Source: an uncultured Pseudomonadota bacterium
Lineage (GTDB): Bacteria; Pseudomonadota; Gammaproteobacteria; Burkholderiales; Burkholderiaceae_C
Length of the DNA stretch: 10,561 nt
NCBI GenBank assembly: GCA_900320815.1
Contig: ONTY01000032.1
Span: forward strand, 1-10,561
Direction: 5' to 3'
In this document: piece by piece, positions 1 through 6,930 of the stretch
Layout: the number at the start of each line of letters is the position of its first letter
Position numbering within the stretch: position 1 is the stretch's first letter
Notes under the pieces: generated by a model
What the model was told of the DNA's origin: nothing
The model's database searches: none
The model's input: only the letters and a program-made list of their open reading frames with translations
Made by a program: the position numbers and the translations under genes

Positions 1-584
1 CGTTGTGAGCGGCTGCCGGCAAGGTCAAGCTGCATATGCAGCCGGCATACCAGCATGGGCAGCGAGAGGCCGTGGGTGTTGACGACAAAGTGCGCGCAGG
101 CGCGATACAACTCGTCGCGCTCGGCGTGCATGTCGCGCAGCCGCTGCAGCGGGTCAGCCACCTGCAGCAGCGGGCGGCGCACATCGCCGCGCAGCCGCCG
201 CCAAAGCTGCTCCGGGCTGCTGCGCAAATACACCACCCAGGCGTGGGCGCGCAGCAGCTGGCGGTTGGCGGGGCGCAGCACAGCGCCGCCACCAGTGGCC
301 AGCACACAGCCGTCGCGGCGCAGCAACTCGCGCAGCGCCTGCGCTTCCATATCGCGAAAAGCTGCCTCGCCCAGCTCGGCAAAGATGCTGCTCACACTCT
401 GCCGCCGCTGCGCTTCAATCCATTGGTCGCTGTCATAAAACGCCAGCCCCAGGCGCCGGGCCAGTTGCGCGCCGGCGCTGGATTTGCCGCTGCCGGGCAT
501 ACCAACCAGCGCTACCGTGCACGCTGCACTGGCTGTGCTGGCGCATTCAGGCGCAGCAAAAGTGTTGTCGTCCGCCGTTTCCAT
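1..584 (-). CDS. aroK: Shikimate kinase, 3' end beyond left edge
   Basis: Phosphorylates shikimate to shikimate 3-phosphate with ATP in the cytoplasm, the fifth step of the chorismate (aromatic amino acid) pathway. Reading from ATG at 584, the protein shows a Walker A loop GMPGSGKS at residues 28-35, the substrate-binding DSD at 51-53 followed by WIE, an FRDME motif with the shikimate-binding Arg, ATGGGAVL (the GGG loop), the lid motif RRPLL, and the late ERDELY segment with its adenine-contacting Arg. These match the AroK/AroL family in order and spacing. At least 194 residues are present and no stop is reached, so it is partial; usual length is 170-190, so little should be missing. About 20 residues precede the core, and no clear ribosome binding site is visible before 584, so the start is uncertain. 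It is divergent from gshA. In many betaproteobacteria aroB follows aroK, which would lie to the left. Confidence 0.93.
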   Translation of the reverse strand, partial: METADDNTFAAPECASTASAACTVALVGMPGSGKSSAGAQLARRLGLAFYDSDQWIEAQRRQSVSSIFAELGEAAFRDMEAQALRELLRRDGCVLATGGGAVLRPANRQLLRAHAWVVYLRSSPEQLWRRLRGDVRRPLLQVADPLQRLRDMHAERDELYRACAHFVVNTHGLSLPMLVCRLHMQLDLAGSRSQ

Positions 585-795
585 AGCTGTGCATTGTGCC
601 GTGCAGCACAGCGCGCCTTGCTGGATGCGCAGCGTGCTGTGGCCACCGTTCAATGACCAGCGCAGTAACGGCCTGCCAAATAGAAACTTGTAAGGTATTG
701 GCAGCAAACACCACGGCGCGCGTGTGCTACCTTTCTGGCAGCCGTCTGTGCTGCGGCGCAGCGGCGGTTTTTTCTTTGATATTTTTTTGTGATTC
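585..795. promoter_or_regulatory. Divergent intergenic region between aroK and gshA
   Basis: This 211-base gap lies between two genes transcribed away from each other, so it must hold promoters for both. I could not assign a convincing -35/-10 pair on either strand. A short hairpin (GCTGC, GGC, GCAGC at about 749-761) followed by GGCGG and a run of six T sits upstream of gshA and looks like a weak terminator or attenuator. The bases just before the gshA ATG are T-rich and lack a Shine-Dalgarno sequence. Confidence 0.3.
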
Positions 796-2221
796 ATGAA
801 ACAGTCTGCATTGCAACAGCGCCTGGCGGCGCTCAAACCAAATGTGCTGCGCGGCATTCGCAGAGGTATTGAAAAAGAAAGCCTGCGCACACTGCCGGCT
901 GGCACACTGGCGCGCACGCCGCATCCGGCGGCGCTGGGTTCGCCGCTCACGCATCCGCGCATTACCACCGATTTTTGCGAGGCGCAGGTGGAAATGGTCA
1001 CCGGCACGCATACCAGCGCCGAAACCACACTGACGGAATTGCAGCATATTCATCAGGAGGTGTACCACGCGCTGTTTGACGCGGGCGATGAGCGGCTGTG
1101 GGTCGCGTCCATGCCGTGCTCTCTGCCTTCGGATGAAAATATCCCAATTGCGGTGTATGGCACCAGCCATATTGGGCGCTCCAAAAGTATTTACCGCATG
1201 GGGCTGGCGCACCGTTATGGTCGGCGGATGCAAACCATCTCCGGCATTCATTACAACTGGTCGCTGCCTGGACTGGGCACGGCGGAGTATTTTGCGCTGA
1301 TTCGCAATTTTCGCCGCCACGCGTTTGTGTTGCTGTTGCTCACGGGCGCGTCACCTGCCGTGTGTTCGTGCTTTGTGCAGGGCAAGGAGCACGGCCTGCA
1401 GCCGCTGGGTGAATGTATGTACCTGCCCTGGGCCACGTCGCTGCGTATGGGGCGGCTGGGCTATCAGAGCGATGCGCAGTCCACGCTGCGCATCAGCTAC
1501 AACAGCCTGGAAAAATATGCTGCCACGCAGCACGAAGCACTCACGCGCCCCTGGCCGGCGTATGAAAACATCGGGCTGCGCAGCCTGGGCGGTGATTACA
1601 ACCAGTTGAGCTGCACGCTGCTGCAAATTGAAAATGAGTTCTACAGCACCATCCGCCCCAAGCGCGTCATTCGCCCCGGCGAGCGCCCGCTGCACGCGCT
1701 GCGCGAGCGCGGCGTGGAATATGTGGAGGTGCGGCTGATTGATTTGAATCCATTTGCCGATATTGGTATTGACGCCGATACAGTGCGGCTGATTGATTTA
1801 TTCCTGCTGCATTGCCTGCTCTCGGACAGTCCGCCCGATTCACCCGAAGAAATTGAAAACATCAATTTCAACCAGCAGCAAACGGCAGCGCGCGGGCGCG
1901 CGCCTGGTGTGACGCTGCGGCGCGGTGGGGCAGTGCCTGGCGCAGCCAGATTTGCTGCCCTCGGCGCGCGTGCTGGATGCCGTGCGCGAAGCCGGCGGCA
2001 GCTACCGCCAGTTCGTTGCCACGCGCGCGCAGCAGGCGCGCGATGCCCTGCTCGCCCTGCCCTGGAGCCAGGAGCAGCGCCAGCGGGCAGCGCGTGCCGC
2101 CCGTGCCTCTATTGAACGCCAGCGCCAGCTTGAGGAGGCTGACCAGGGCACATCGTTTGAAGATTGGCTGCGCGAATACACCTCCACCACGCGGCTGCAT
2201 GTGCAAGAAAACACGCCATGA
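796..2221 (+). pseudogene. gshA: Glutamate-cysteine ligase, interrupted by internal deletion and frameshift
   Basis: GshA joins glutamate and cysteine with ATP, the first step of glutathione synthesis. The N-terminal part (from ATG 796) is typical of the proteobacterial family: GIRRGIEKESLR near residue 20, TTDFCEAQVEMVTGTH, YGTSHIGRSKSIYRMGL, YGRRMQTISGIHYNWSLP, then EYVEVRLIDLNPFADIGID and RGRAPGVTLRRG. That frame then leaves the family and ends at 2115 in low-complexity Ala/Arg sequence. The true C-terminus resumes in the next frame (+2) with DLLPSARVLDAVREAGGSY and ends FEDWLREY before TGA at 2219-2221. The +2 frame has a stop at 1910-1912, so the switch lies between 1913 and about 1945. 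Compared from memory with E. coli GshA (518 residues), about 40 residues between the RGRxPG motif and the PSARVL motif are absent. So it is not a one-base slip alone. It may be a genuine pseudogene or an assembly collapse. The downstream esterase start overlaps its stop. Confidence 0.85.
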
Positions 2222-2883
2222 CTCATACCCAAGCTCCATACTCTAATGCCCGTCGGGATTTTTTGCTGGCCGCTGCCGGCACGCTTGCCGCTGCCTTGCT
2301 GTCTGGCTGCTCGCGCGCCATCAAAGGGCAGGCCGTGCCCGCCGGCTCAGTCGTGCTGGCGCTGGGCGACTCGCTCACGCAAGGCGTGGGCGCCACGTCG
2401 CCAGAGCACGCCTGGCCCGCCGTCCTTGAACGCATCAGCGGCTGGCGCATGGTCAGCGGCGGCGTCTCTGGCGACACCAGCAGCATGGCGCTTGCGCGCC
2501 TGCCCGCGCTGCTGGCCGCGCACAACCCGCAACTGGTCATCGTCAGCATTGGCGGCAACGACTTTTTGCACCAGCAAAGCGGCAATGCCACGCGCGAGAA
2601 CATCCGCACCATCATCCGCCGCTGCCAGGCGGCGGGCGCGCAAGTGCTTCTCGTCGCCGAGCCGCAACCTTCCATCGCCGCCGCCCTGGGGCACCTGAGC
2701 GACCACCCCATGTTCGAGGAAATTGCCCAGGAGATGCGCGTGCCGCTGCTGGCGGGGGCGTGGTCAGACATTCTTTCCGAGGAAAAACTGCGCTCTGACC
2801 GCATCCACGCCAACGACGCCGGCTACGAACAATTTGCCCACGCGCTACTGCAAGAGGCGCAGCGCGCCGGGCTGGCGCCGTAA
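2218..2883 (+). CDS. GDSL/SGNH-type esterase, predicted Tat-exported lipoprotein
   Basis: A 221-residue SGNH hydrolase close to the TesA/arylesterase group, expected to hydrolyse ester or thioester substrates such as short acyl esters; the true substrate is unknown. Family blocks are in order: GDSL with catalytic Ser52, SGDTS (Gly of block II, residues 84-88), IGGND (Asn114, block III) and SDRIHAND (Asp194, His197, block V). The N-terminus reads RRDFLLAAAG from Arg12, a twin-arginine signal, and ends in the lipobox LSGC with Cys31, so the protein is probably folded in the cytoplasm, exported by Tat and lipid-anchored outside the inner membrane. The start is ATG 2218, inside an ATGA overlap with the gshA stop, which implies translational coupling; the longer reading from 2164 would bury the signal peptide. 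E. coli TesA by contrast is a Sec-exported soluble periplasmic enzyme. Confidence 0.9.
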   Translation: MTHTQAPYSNARRDFLLAAAGTLAAALLSGCSRAIKGQAVPAGSVVLALGDSLTQGVGATSPEHAWPAVLERISGWRMVSGGVSGDTSSMALARLPALLAAHNPQLVIVSIGGNDFLHQQSGNATRENIRTIIRRCQAAGAQVLLVAEPQPSIAAALGHLSDHPMFEEIAQEMRVPLLAGAWSDILSEEKLRSDRIHANDAGYEQFAHALLQEAQRAGLAP

Positions 2884-2907
2884 AAGCTCCTTGCCCGGCG
2901 AAACTTT

Positions 2908-2950
2908 GGTATCCAACCTATTGCCCGCAAGATATGCGGGCATTGCTGTA
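2908..2950 (+). repeat. Intergenic palindrome, copy 1
   Basis: An 8-bp perfect stem TGCCCGCA (2922-2929) / TGCGGGCA (2935-2942) with loop AGATA, preceded by GGTATCC and followed by TTGCTGTA. It matches the other copies at 3347, 5291 and 5916 in head (GGTAT), left arm (ATTGCC-GCAAGATA) and right arm (GC-GGCA). It lies 25 bases after the esterase stop. There is no T-tract, so it is not a classic terminator. The rest of the 2884-3059 gap shows nothing else I can assign. Confidence 0.6.
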
Positions 2951-3059
2951 TCTGGAAGGCGGGTATTCTGTGATTTTTCAAAGCGTCTGAAAAACCGACG
3001 CTCCCCCTTCCAGCACCCGCATCAGGGATGCGCAAACGCTGGCTTTTGCAGCCTCGCCC

Positions 3060-3299
3060 TCAGCTCCAGTGATACAGCGAGCCGTAAATATTGACAAAAA
3101 TGGAAACCAGCAAAGTCAATATGCCCAGCGCCAACGCCGCCACGCCAGTTTTTGTTTCGCGCCAGCTATAGCCACTAATCATCAGAATGCAGCTGATGGA
3201 GATGAATATCAGGTTGAAATGCAGCAGGGAAATGGGTAGAGATGTGGGCATGATTGCGTCGCTTATCGGCTCGCTGCCGGAGGACAGCGGCAGCCCCAT
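3060..3299 (-). CDS. Small two-helix membrane protein, unknown function
   Basis: A possible 79-residue protein that I do not recognise. From about residue 22 it has one hydrophobic helix (LLHFNLIFISISCILMISG), a short charged turn WRETKTG, and a second helix (VAALALGILTLLVSIFVNIYG), ending in SLYHWS. This is a typical double-spanning inner-membrane hairpin, and residue use looks like real protein, unlike the shadow frames nearby. The start is uncertain: ATG 3299 gives 79 residues, and ATG 3251 gives 63 that begin just before the first helix. Neither has a strong ribosome binding site. It is convergent with the esterase and lies between two copies of the intergenic palindrome. With no identified homologue it stays hypothetical. 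Confidence 0.5.
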   Translation of the reverse strand: MGLPLSSGSEPISDAIMPTSLPISLLHFNLIFISISCILMISGYSWRETKTGVAALALGILTLLVSIFVNIYGSLYHWS

Positions 3300-3346
3300 T
3301 GTGCACCAGCAGCCTCACAGCAATTCGTATGCAGTGCATGCTTGAG

Positions 3347-3390
3347 ATGGGTATAGCCGTCATTGCCCCTATTATATAAGGGCAGTGGCT
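3347..3390 (+). repeat. Intergenic palindrome, copy 2 (degenerate)
   Basis: Starts with ATGGGTATA (3347-3355), identical to the copy at 5916. It continues with TCATTGCC (3360-3367), also shared with that copy. The right arm GGGCAGTG (3380-3387) pairs with CATTGCCC (3361-3368) through one G-T wobble, and the stem continues inward past one mismatch to loop TTATA. It lies 19 bases beyond the stop of the glycosyltransferase gene. No T-tract follows on the minus strand. Confidence 0.5.
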
Positions 3391-3408
3391 GATAAATTTA
3401 CTGGGTAT

Positions 3409-5166
3409 CTAGCGGTCTGTCCGCCCTTTCTCCTCAACAGGCGCCGCCAGCACTGGCGCGGCGCGCCGCAACAGCAGCAGGCTTTCATCCTTGTCGGCGG
3501 GGCGCGGCACGCTGCGCCACTCCTCCCACTGCCCCGCCAGCGCCTGCGGCAAAGCGCCGCGCACGCGCGCGTCAATGAGCAGCCAGGGGCAGTGCGCCGC
3601 CTCGTCCGTGGCCGCGCGCAGCCGCCAGTGCCCGTGCACGCGCGCCGCCGCCAGTTGCACCTCACCCAGCCCCCACACCTGCACACAGGCAGGCTGCGAT
3701 GCTCCTGCCTCCACCATCGCCTGCTGCACCGCCCGCATCTGCCCCTCGTAGCAGCGTCCATAGTCCAGCGCGTGCAGCCACAGCGTCATCAGCAGCAGCC
3801 AGCACAGCGCGGCGCCACCCGCAGGCAACGCCAGGCTTTTCCACAGCGCCGCGCGATGCCTGCCAGTGCGCCAGCGCGCCAGCGCCAGCCACGCCCCAGT
3901 GCCCACCACCGCTGCGGCAAACGCCGGCCATTGAAACAGCGGCGTGTAGTGCGGCGCCAGTCGCGCCACATTCGCCGCCGGCTTGGCGGGTATGCCCGTC
4001 ATCATCGCCACCCAGACCACCCAAATCACAATGCCCCAGCCGGTAAAAAACAGCACCGTGAACCAGTCAATAAACGCCGCCGCTGCGCGGCTGAATGTGG
4101 GCAGCGCCAGCGCCGCCAGCGCCGCCAGCGCCGGCAGCGCCAACAGCAGCGTGCGCGCCCCCGCTGTGGTGAACACCGCCGCCAGCAGCGGCACCGCCGC
4201 CAGCGCCAGCGGCAGCCGCAAATGCCGATGCGCTGAAAAAAACTGCCGCCGCCAGCGCCACAGCGTCCACAGCGCCAGCGGCCACGCCGGCCAGGTGAAC
4301 CACAGCAGCAGCCGCAGCAGCGAGAGCCAGCCTTCGGCGCCCGTGCGCCACTGCGGCTCAGCCAGCGCCGCTGCGCGCAGCACATGCAGCCGCCACACCA
4401 GCAGCGCCAGCGCCGCTGCCAGCGTCAGCAGTGCCGTCAGCGTGCGCCGCCGCCGCCGCCGCGACCACTGGCGCGGCACGCCCAGCAGTGCCAGCGCCGC
4501 ATAGCCCAACGCCAGACGCGGCGCCCCTGAGAGCGCCAGCGCCGCCAGCGCCAGCGCCAGCAGCACCAGTGCGCGCGCATCGTGGCGCGGCTGCACCGCC
4601 AGCGCATAAAACGCCAGCGCCGCAAAGCACAGCTGCGCTGCCGCCGGCGCCGCCTCGTGCGCGCCTTCCGCCAACCCAAGCGTGGCGATGAGCGCCAGCA
4701 GCGCGCCATCAGCCAGCGCGTGCGCGTAGTCGCCCGGCGCCGCCTCGCCGCCAAAAGCAAACGCCACTGGCTGCGCTCCGGGTTCCAGCGCCAAATGCCG
4801 CACTGCGCCCCAGGTGGCCGCCAGCGTGCCCACAAGCATCAGCGCAAAGGGTAGTCGCGCGGCCAGCGCCGCCGGCACTCCCAGCGGCGCCAGCGCGCGA
4901 ATGGACAACGCCCCCAGCCAGTGCGGCAGCAGCGCATCGGCGCCCTGCCCCAGCATGTGCGGCGCCAGCCACTGCGGCCAGTCGCCCTCCAGCAGCGCCA
5001 GCATGTAACCCAGCGAGGCCACATCCGCCCCCTTCCACGGGCCGCGTCCCACAAAGCCCGCCAGCACATACGCCAGGCATAGCGCCAGCAGTACGGCACG
5101 CGGCGCACGGCGCGCGGCTTCTTGCGAGACGATGGCTGGGCTGGGCGGCTGGTTGGCGGCGGTCAT
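3409..5166 (-). CDS. Multi-pass GT-C-like membrane glycosyltransferase
   Basis: A 585-residue integral membrane protein, extremely rich in Ala and Leu, with roughly a dozen hydrophobic segments from residue 23 to about 470 and a C-terminal soluble part of about 110 residues, probably periplasmic. Just after the first helix comes GRGPWKGAD (residues 40-48), then LLEGDWPQWLAPHMLG. The acidic residue in the first outer loop sits where GT-C enzymes of the ArnT/PMT (GT39/GT83) type carry their catalytic Asp/Glu. Such enzymes use polyprenyl-phosphate sugars to modify lipids or proteins outside the inner membrane; donor and acceptor here are unknown. I chose ATG 5166 because it leaves a short polar tail before the first helix; ATG 5238 would add 24 Cys/Pro-rich residues. 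It stands alone, with no sugar-nucleotide or polyprenyl genes beside it. The frequent GCCAGCGC strings on the plus strand reflect its Ala-Leu codons. Confidence 0.75.
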   Translation of the reverse strand: MTAANQPPSPAIVSQEAARRAPRAVLLALCLAYVLAGFVGRGPWKGADVASLGYMLALLEGDWPQWLAPHMLGQGADALLPHWLGALSIRALAPLGVPAALAARLPFALMLVGTLAATWGAVRHLALEPGAQPVAFAFGGEAAPGDYAHALADGALLALIATLGLAEGAHEAAPAAAQLCFAALAFYALAVQPRHDARALVLLALALAALALSGAPRLALGYAALALLGVPRQWSRRRRRRTLTALLTLAAALALLVWRLHVLRAAALAEPQWRTGAEGWLSLLRLLLWFTWPAWPLALWTLWRWRRQFFSAHRHLRLPLALAAVPLLAAVFTTAGARTLLLALPALAALAALALPTFSRAAAAFIDWFTVLFFTGWGIVIWVVWVAMMTGIPAKPAANVARLAPHYTPLFQWPAFAAAVVGTGAWLALARWRTGRHRAALWKSLALPAGGAALCWLLLMTLWLHALDYGRCYEGQMRAVQQAMVEAGASQPACVQVWGLGEVQLAAARVHGHWRLRAATDEAAHCPWLLIDARVRGALPQALAGQWEEWRSVPRPADKDESLLLLRRAAPVLAAPVEEKGRTDR

Positions 5167-5290
5167 GGGCTGCTCACACGGCGTGCACCCACGCCGCAAC
5201 ACAAGCGGCACAGGCGGTGAACGCGCAAAACAGAACAAACAAAGGGCAGCAATTGTCGCCGCCAGCGTGCACGAAGCGTTCTGCGGATGG

Positions 5291-5333
5291 CATGGGCAGT
5301 ATGATTCCTATGCCCGCATATATTGCGGGCAAC
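5291..5333 (+). repeat. Intergenic palindrome, copy 3
   Basis: Perfect 8-bp stem TGCCCGCA (5311-5318) / TGCGGGCA (5324-5331) with loop TATAT, preceded by ATGGGCAGTAT and CCTA. The stem arms are identical to those of the copy at 2922-2942 and only the loop differs. It lies between the start of the glycosyltransferase gene and the terminator of rpmE2. Confidence 0.6.
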
Positions 5334-5362
5334 AAAAGAATAATGACATGAGTATTATGCAA

Positions 5363-5408
5363 GAAATAAAAAAACAGCCCGGCTGCCAAGGCAAAGCCGA
5401 GCTGTTTT
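5363..5408 (-). terminator. Rho-independent terminator of rpmE2
   Basis: AAAACAGC (5371-5378) pairs with GCTGTTTT (5401-5408). After one C-A mismatch, CGGCT (5380-5384) pairs with AGCCG (5395-5399) around a 10-base loop. On the minus strand the stem runs into TTTTTTTATTTC, a typical T-tract, 23 bases after the rpmE2 stop. Confidence 0.85.
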
Positions 5409-5431
5409 GCTGCGCGCCAGCGCGCTGCGCT

Positions 5432-5707
5432 TTATTTGCCTGCTGCCGCCTTCGGGCGTGCGACCTTGCCATAGCGGTTGCGGAATTTCTCCACGCGCCC
5501 GCCCATGTTGTCCACAGATTTTTGCGTGCCCGTATAAAAAGGATGCGATTCGCTGGAGGTTTCCAATTTGAACAGCGGCAACTCGCGTCCGTCCTCCATT
5601 TTGATGGTTTCGCGCGTATTCACGCACGAGCGGGTCACGAATTTGAAGCCGTTGGAAATATCCATGAAGCACACTTCACGATATTCAGGATGAATGTCTT
5701 TGCGCAT
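5432..5707 (-). CDS. rpmE2: 50S ribosomal protein L31, type B
   Basis: A 91-residue protein of the large ribosomal subunit, located at the subunit interface near the central protuberance. The start [16 protein letters not shown] and the core [13 protein letters not shown] followed by [14 protein letters not shown] are diagnostic of L31. It lacks the CxC and CxxC pairs that hold zinc in type A L31: the two Cys present (residues 13 and 28) stand singly at other places. It is therefore the zinc-independent type B, which in many bacteria replaces type A when zinc is short. ATG 5707 has the purine stretch AAAGAGA before it (10-base spacing), and the longer reading to 5887 has no family resemblance upstream. 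It is monocistronic, with its own terminator. No Zur-like operator was identified in the upstream region, though I could not scan for one formally. Confidence 0.95.
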   Translation of the reverse strand: MRKDIHPEYREVCFMDISNGFKFVTRSCVNTRETIKMEDGRELPLFKLETSSESHPFYTGTQKSVDNMGGRVEKFRNRYGKVARPKAAAGK

Positions 5708-6102
5708 GGTGTTTCTCTTTGATGCGGCGCGGCAGCCGCCCTGCCGCCGAATGCAGCGGGGTACTTGCCGCAAAAAAGTCGCCGATTGTAAGGCGCACAC
5801 CCCCACCGCTCCTTGGCATTGCAGGCGGCATACGGCAAAGTGCCTCGCCACCGCAACACCCCCGCGCCAGCAGACAGACAGGGGCATTCACACACTTGAA
5901 TGCAGGCGTCTTCTCATGGGTATACCTTCATTGCCGGCAAGATACGCCGGCAATGAAGTAAAATATATTGGAGTATAAAAAATATGGCGCGCACAGGACG
6001 CATCTGTGCACTTGTGGGCGCAGTGCCGCACAGCAAGCAGGGCGGGCGAGGTGCAAGTGGTTACACTGCCGCCATTTGTGTTTGCTTTTCAGGAGCTTTT
6101 TC
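5708..6102. other. 395-base intergenic region with palindrome and leader of the exported-protein cluster
   Basis: No convincing gene lies here; the open frames continuing left from the 6103 gene or right from rpmE2 have no recognisable content. The region must hold the rpmE2 promoter (minus strand, near 5708-5800) and the promoter of the 6103 gene. It contains the best copy of the intergenic palindrome (5916-5960). Immediately after it is an AT-rich stretch, GTAAAATATATTGGAGTATA (5958-5977), the most promoter-like sequence in the gap. Base composition is otherwise like the neighbouring genes. Confidence 0.4.
5916..5960 (+). repeat. Intergenic palindrome, copy 4 (longest stem)
   Basis: Head ATGGGTATA (5916-5924), then a perfect 13-bp stem: CTTCATTGCCGGC (5926-5938) pairs with 5946-5958 around loop AAGATAC. 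Compared with the copy at 2922 the stem changes CCCGC/GCGGG to CCGGC/GCCGG, so both sides changed together and pairing is preserved. The loop core AAGATA is kept. Confidence 0.65.
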
Positions 6103-6480
6103 ATGCGTTTTGCCCGCCACCTGGTTCTTGCCGCTTGCCTGCTGGCCGCTGCCGGCGCCTACGCGCAAGACAACTTCCACAGCACCACTGACTCGGACGC
6201 CATCCTGCCCAACTCGCCCTATAAAGAGTGCGACATGCCAGATGCGGGCGACTTCAACCCCGTGGGGTCAGCGTGCGATGGCTGCTGCACGCCGCAACCA
6301 GAGTGCTCGTGCTGTGGGTGCAACACCTACTACGCACCGGCGGCCATCACGTATGCACCAGCGCGCGTCACGCAAGCGCGTGTGTGGCGCCGGCGCGAAC
6401 CGGCTCTGCTGGCCGCGCCCACGCTGCCGTGCGCGCCCGGTTACTGCCCAATGCGCCGTCCGCGCCGCGACCGTGGCTAA
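6103..6480 (+). CDS. Secreted Cys-rich protein ending in PRRDRG (family member 1)
   Basis: A 125-residue protein I do not recognise. It has a clear Sec signal peptide, MRFARHLVLAACLLAAAGAYA, with an AxA site after Ala21. The mature part holds ten Cys: C43, then CDGCC (58-62), a cluster ECSCCGC (67-73), and C110/C115 in PCAPGYCP. It ends MRRPRRDRG. Cys clusters of this kind suggest disulphide bonding or metal binding in the periplasm, but that is inference. ATG 6103 is supported by AGGAG at 6091-6095 with 7-base spacing; the reading from 5968 has neither ribosome binding site nor signal. It is the first of three same-strand genes sharing an MRxxRL/MRLL-type leader and a terminal PRRDR[N/G]. 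The leader TTACACT...CATTTGT...CTTTTCA upstream also resembles that of the next gene. Confidence 0.75.
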   Translation: MRFARHLVLAACLLAAAGAYAQDNFHSTTDSDAILPNSPYKECDMPDAGDFNPVGSACDGCCTPQPECSCCGCNTYYAPAAITYAPARVTQARVWRRREPALLAAPTLPCAPGYCPMRRPRRDRG

Positions 6481-6554
6481 GGCGCCGCATGCGAAAGGTT
6501 TTACACTCCGCACGCCAATCTTCATTGTTGTTTCTTTTTCACAAGGTGTTCCCC

Positions 6555-6764
6555 ATGCGTTTGACTCGCCTCGCTCTTCTCGCCTCCGCTTGCCTGCTGG
6601 TCGCTGGCTGCTCCACCACCAGACATTGCGGCACCAAAAGCTGCAACAGCTGCTGCTGCTCGGCTCCTGTCCCGGTCTACTCGGCGCCAATGGTCATTGA
6701 GCAACCCGTGCAACCCGCACCTGCCCCCGCGCCCGTACTCGCACCGCGCCGCGACCGCAACTAA
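6555..6764 (+). CDS. Small lipoprotein ending in PRRDRN (family member 2)
   Basis: A 69-residue protein of unknown function. The signal is MRLTRLALLASACLLVAGC with lipobox LVAGC, so Cys19 is predicted to be acylated. There is no Asp at +2, which favours the outer membrane. The mature part begins with a Cys-rich stretch (C25, C30, C33-C35), continues with a Pro/Ala segment PAPAPAPV and ends APRRDRN. ATG 6555 follows AAGGTG with 8-base spacing; longer readings bury the signal. It lies 74 bases after the previous gene and shares its leader pattern, so the two probably arose by duplication and may be co-transcribed. The short Pro-rich spacer before a basic tail could reach across to the cell wall, but that is speculation. 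Confidence 0.75.
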   Translation: MRLTRLALLASACLLVAGCSTTRHCGTKSCNSCCCSAPVPVYSAPMVIEQPVQPAPAPAPVLAPRRDRN

Positions 6765-6776
6765 GCTGCAAAGAAA

Positions 6777-6930
6777 CTCACTTTTTTATAAACTCAGGAG
6801 GCGCTTCAAAACTGCGGGAAACGAGGGTATCCCGCCCTCGAAACATCTGTGCAGCCGAGGGCAAAATGCCCTCGCTCCAAAGGTTTGCGACAGGTTTTAA
6901 AGCGGTTCCCTCACCTTTTTTATAACAGGA
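6777..6930 (+). repeat. Direct repeats flanking a noncoding hairpin segment
   Basis: CTCACTTTTTTATAA followed by CTCAGGAGG (6777-6801) recurs as CTCACCTTTTTTATAA followed by CAGGA (6910-6930), 133 bases apart. The second copy is the working ribosome binding region of the gene at 6939. The first has an equally good AGGAGG but no start codon behind it. Between them are two hairpins with the same arm: CGAGGG/CCCTCG (6822-6827/6835-6840) and CGAGGGCA/TGCCCTCG (6856-6863/6867-6874, loop AAA). The four arms could also pair crosswise. Confidence 0.6.

Noticed and set aside
727..1320. 197-residue minus-strand open frame inside gshA
   Set aside because: gshA family motifs occupy the plus strand through this whole stretch.
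2971..2992. AAGCGTCTGAA, resembling the core of a Neisseriaceae DNA uptake sequence
   Set aside because: Only one partial match in 10 kb and no second copy on either strand; uptake sequences would normally recur.
3385..4236. 283-residue plus-strand open frame opposite the glycosyltransferase
   Set aside because: Arg/Gln/His-rich composition without any motif; it is the complement of Ala-Leu codons of the minus-strand gene.
4090..4640. Many GCCAGCGC repeats, possibly a tandem or regulatory repeat
   Set aside because: They fall in codon phase as Ala-Leu/Leu-Ala codons of the membrane protein and have irregular spacing.
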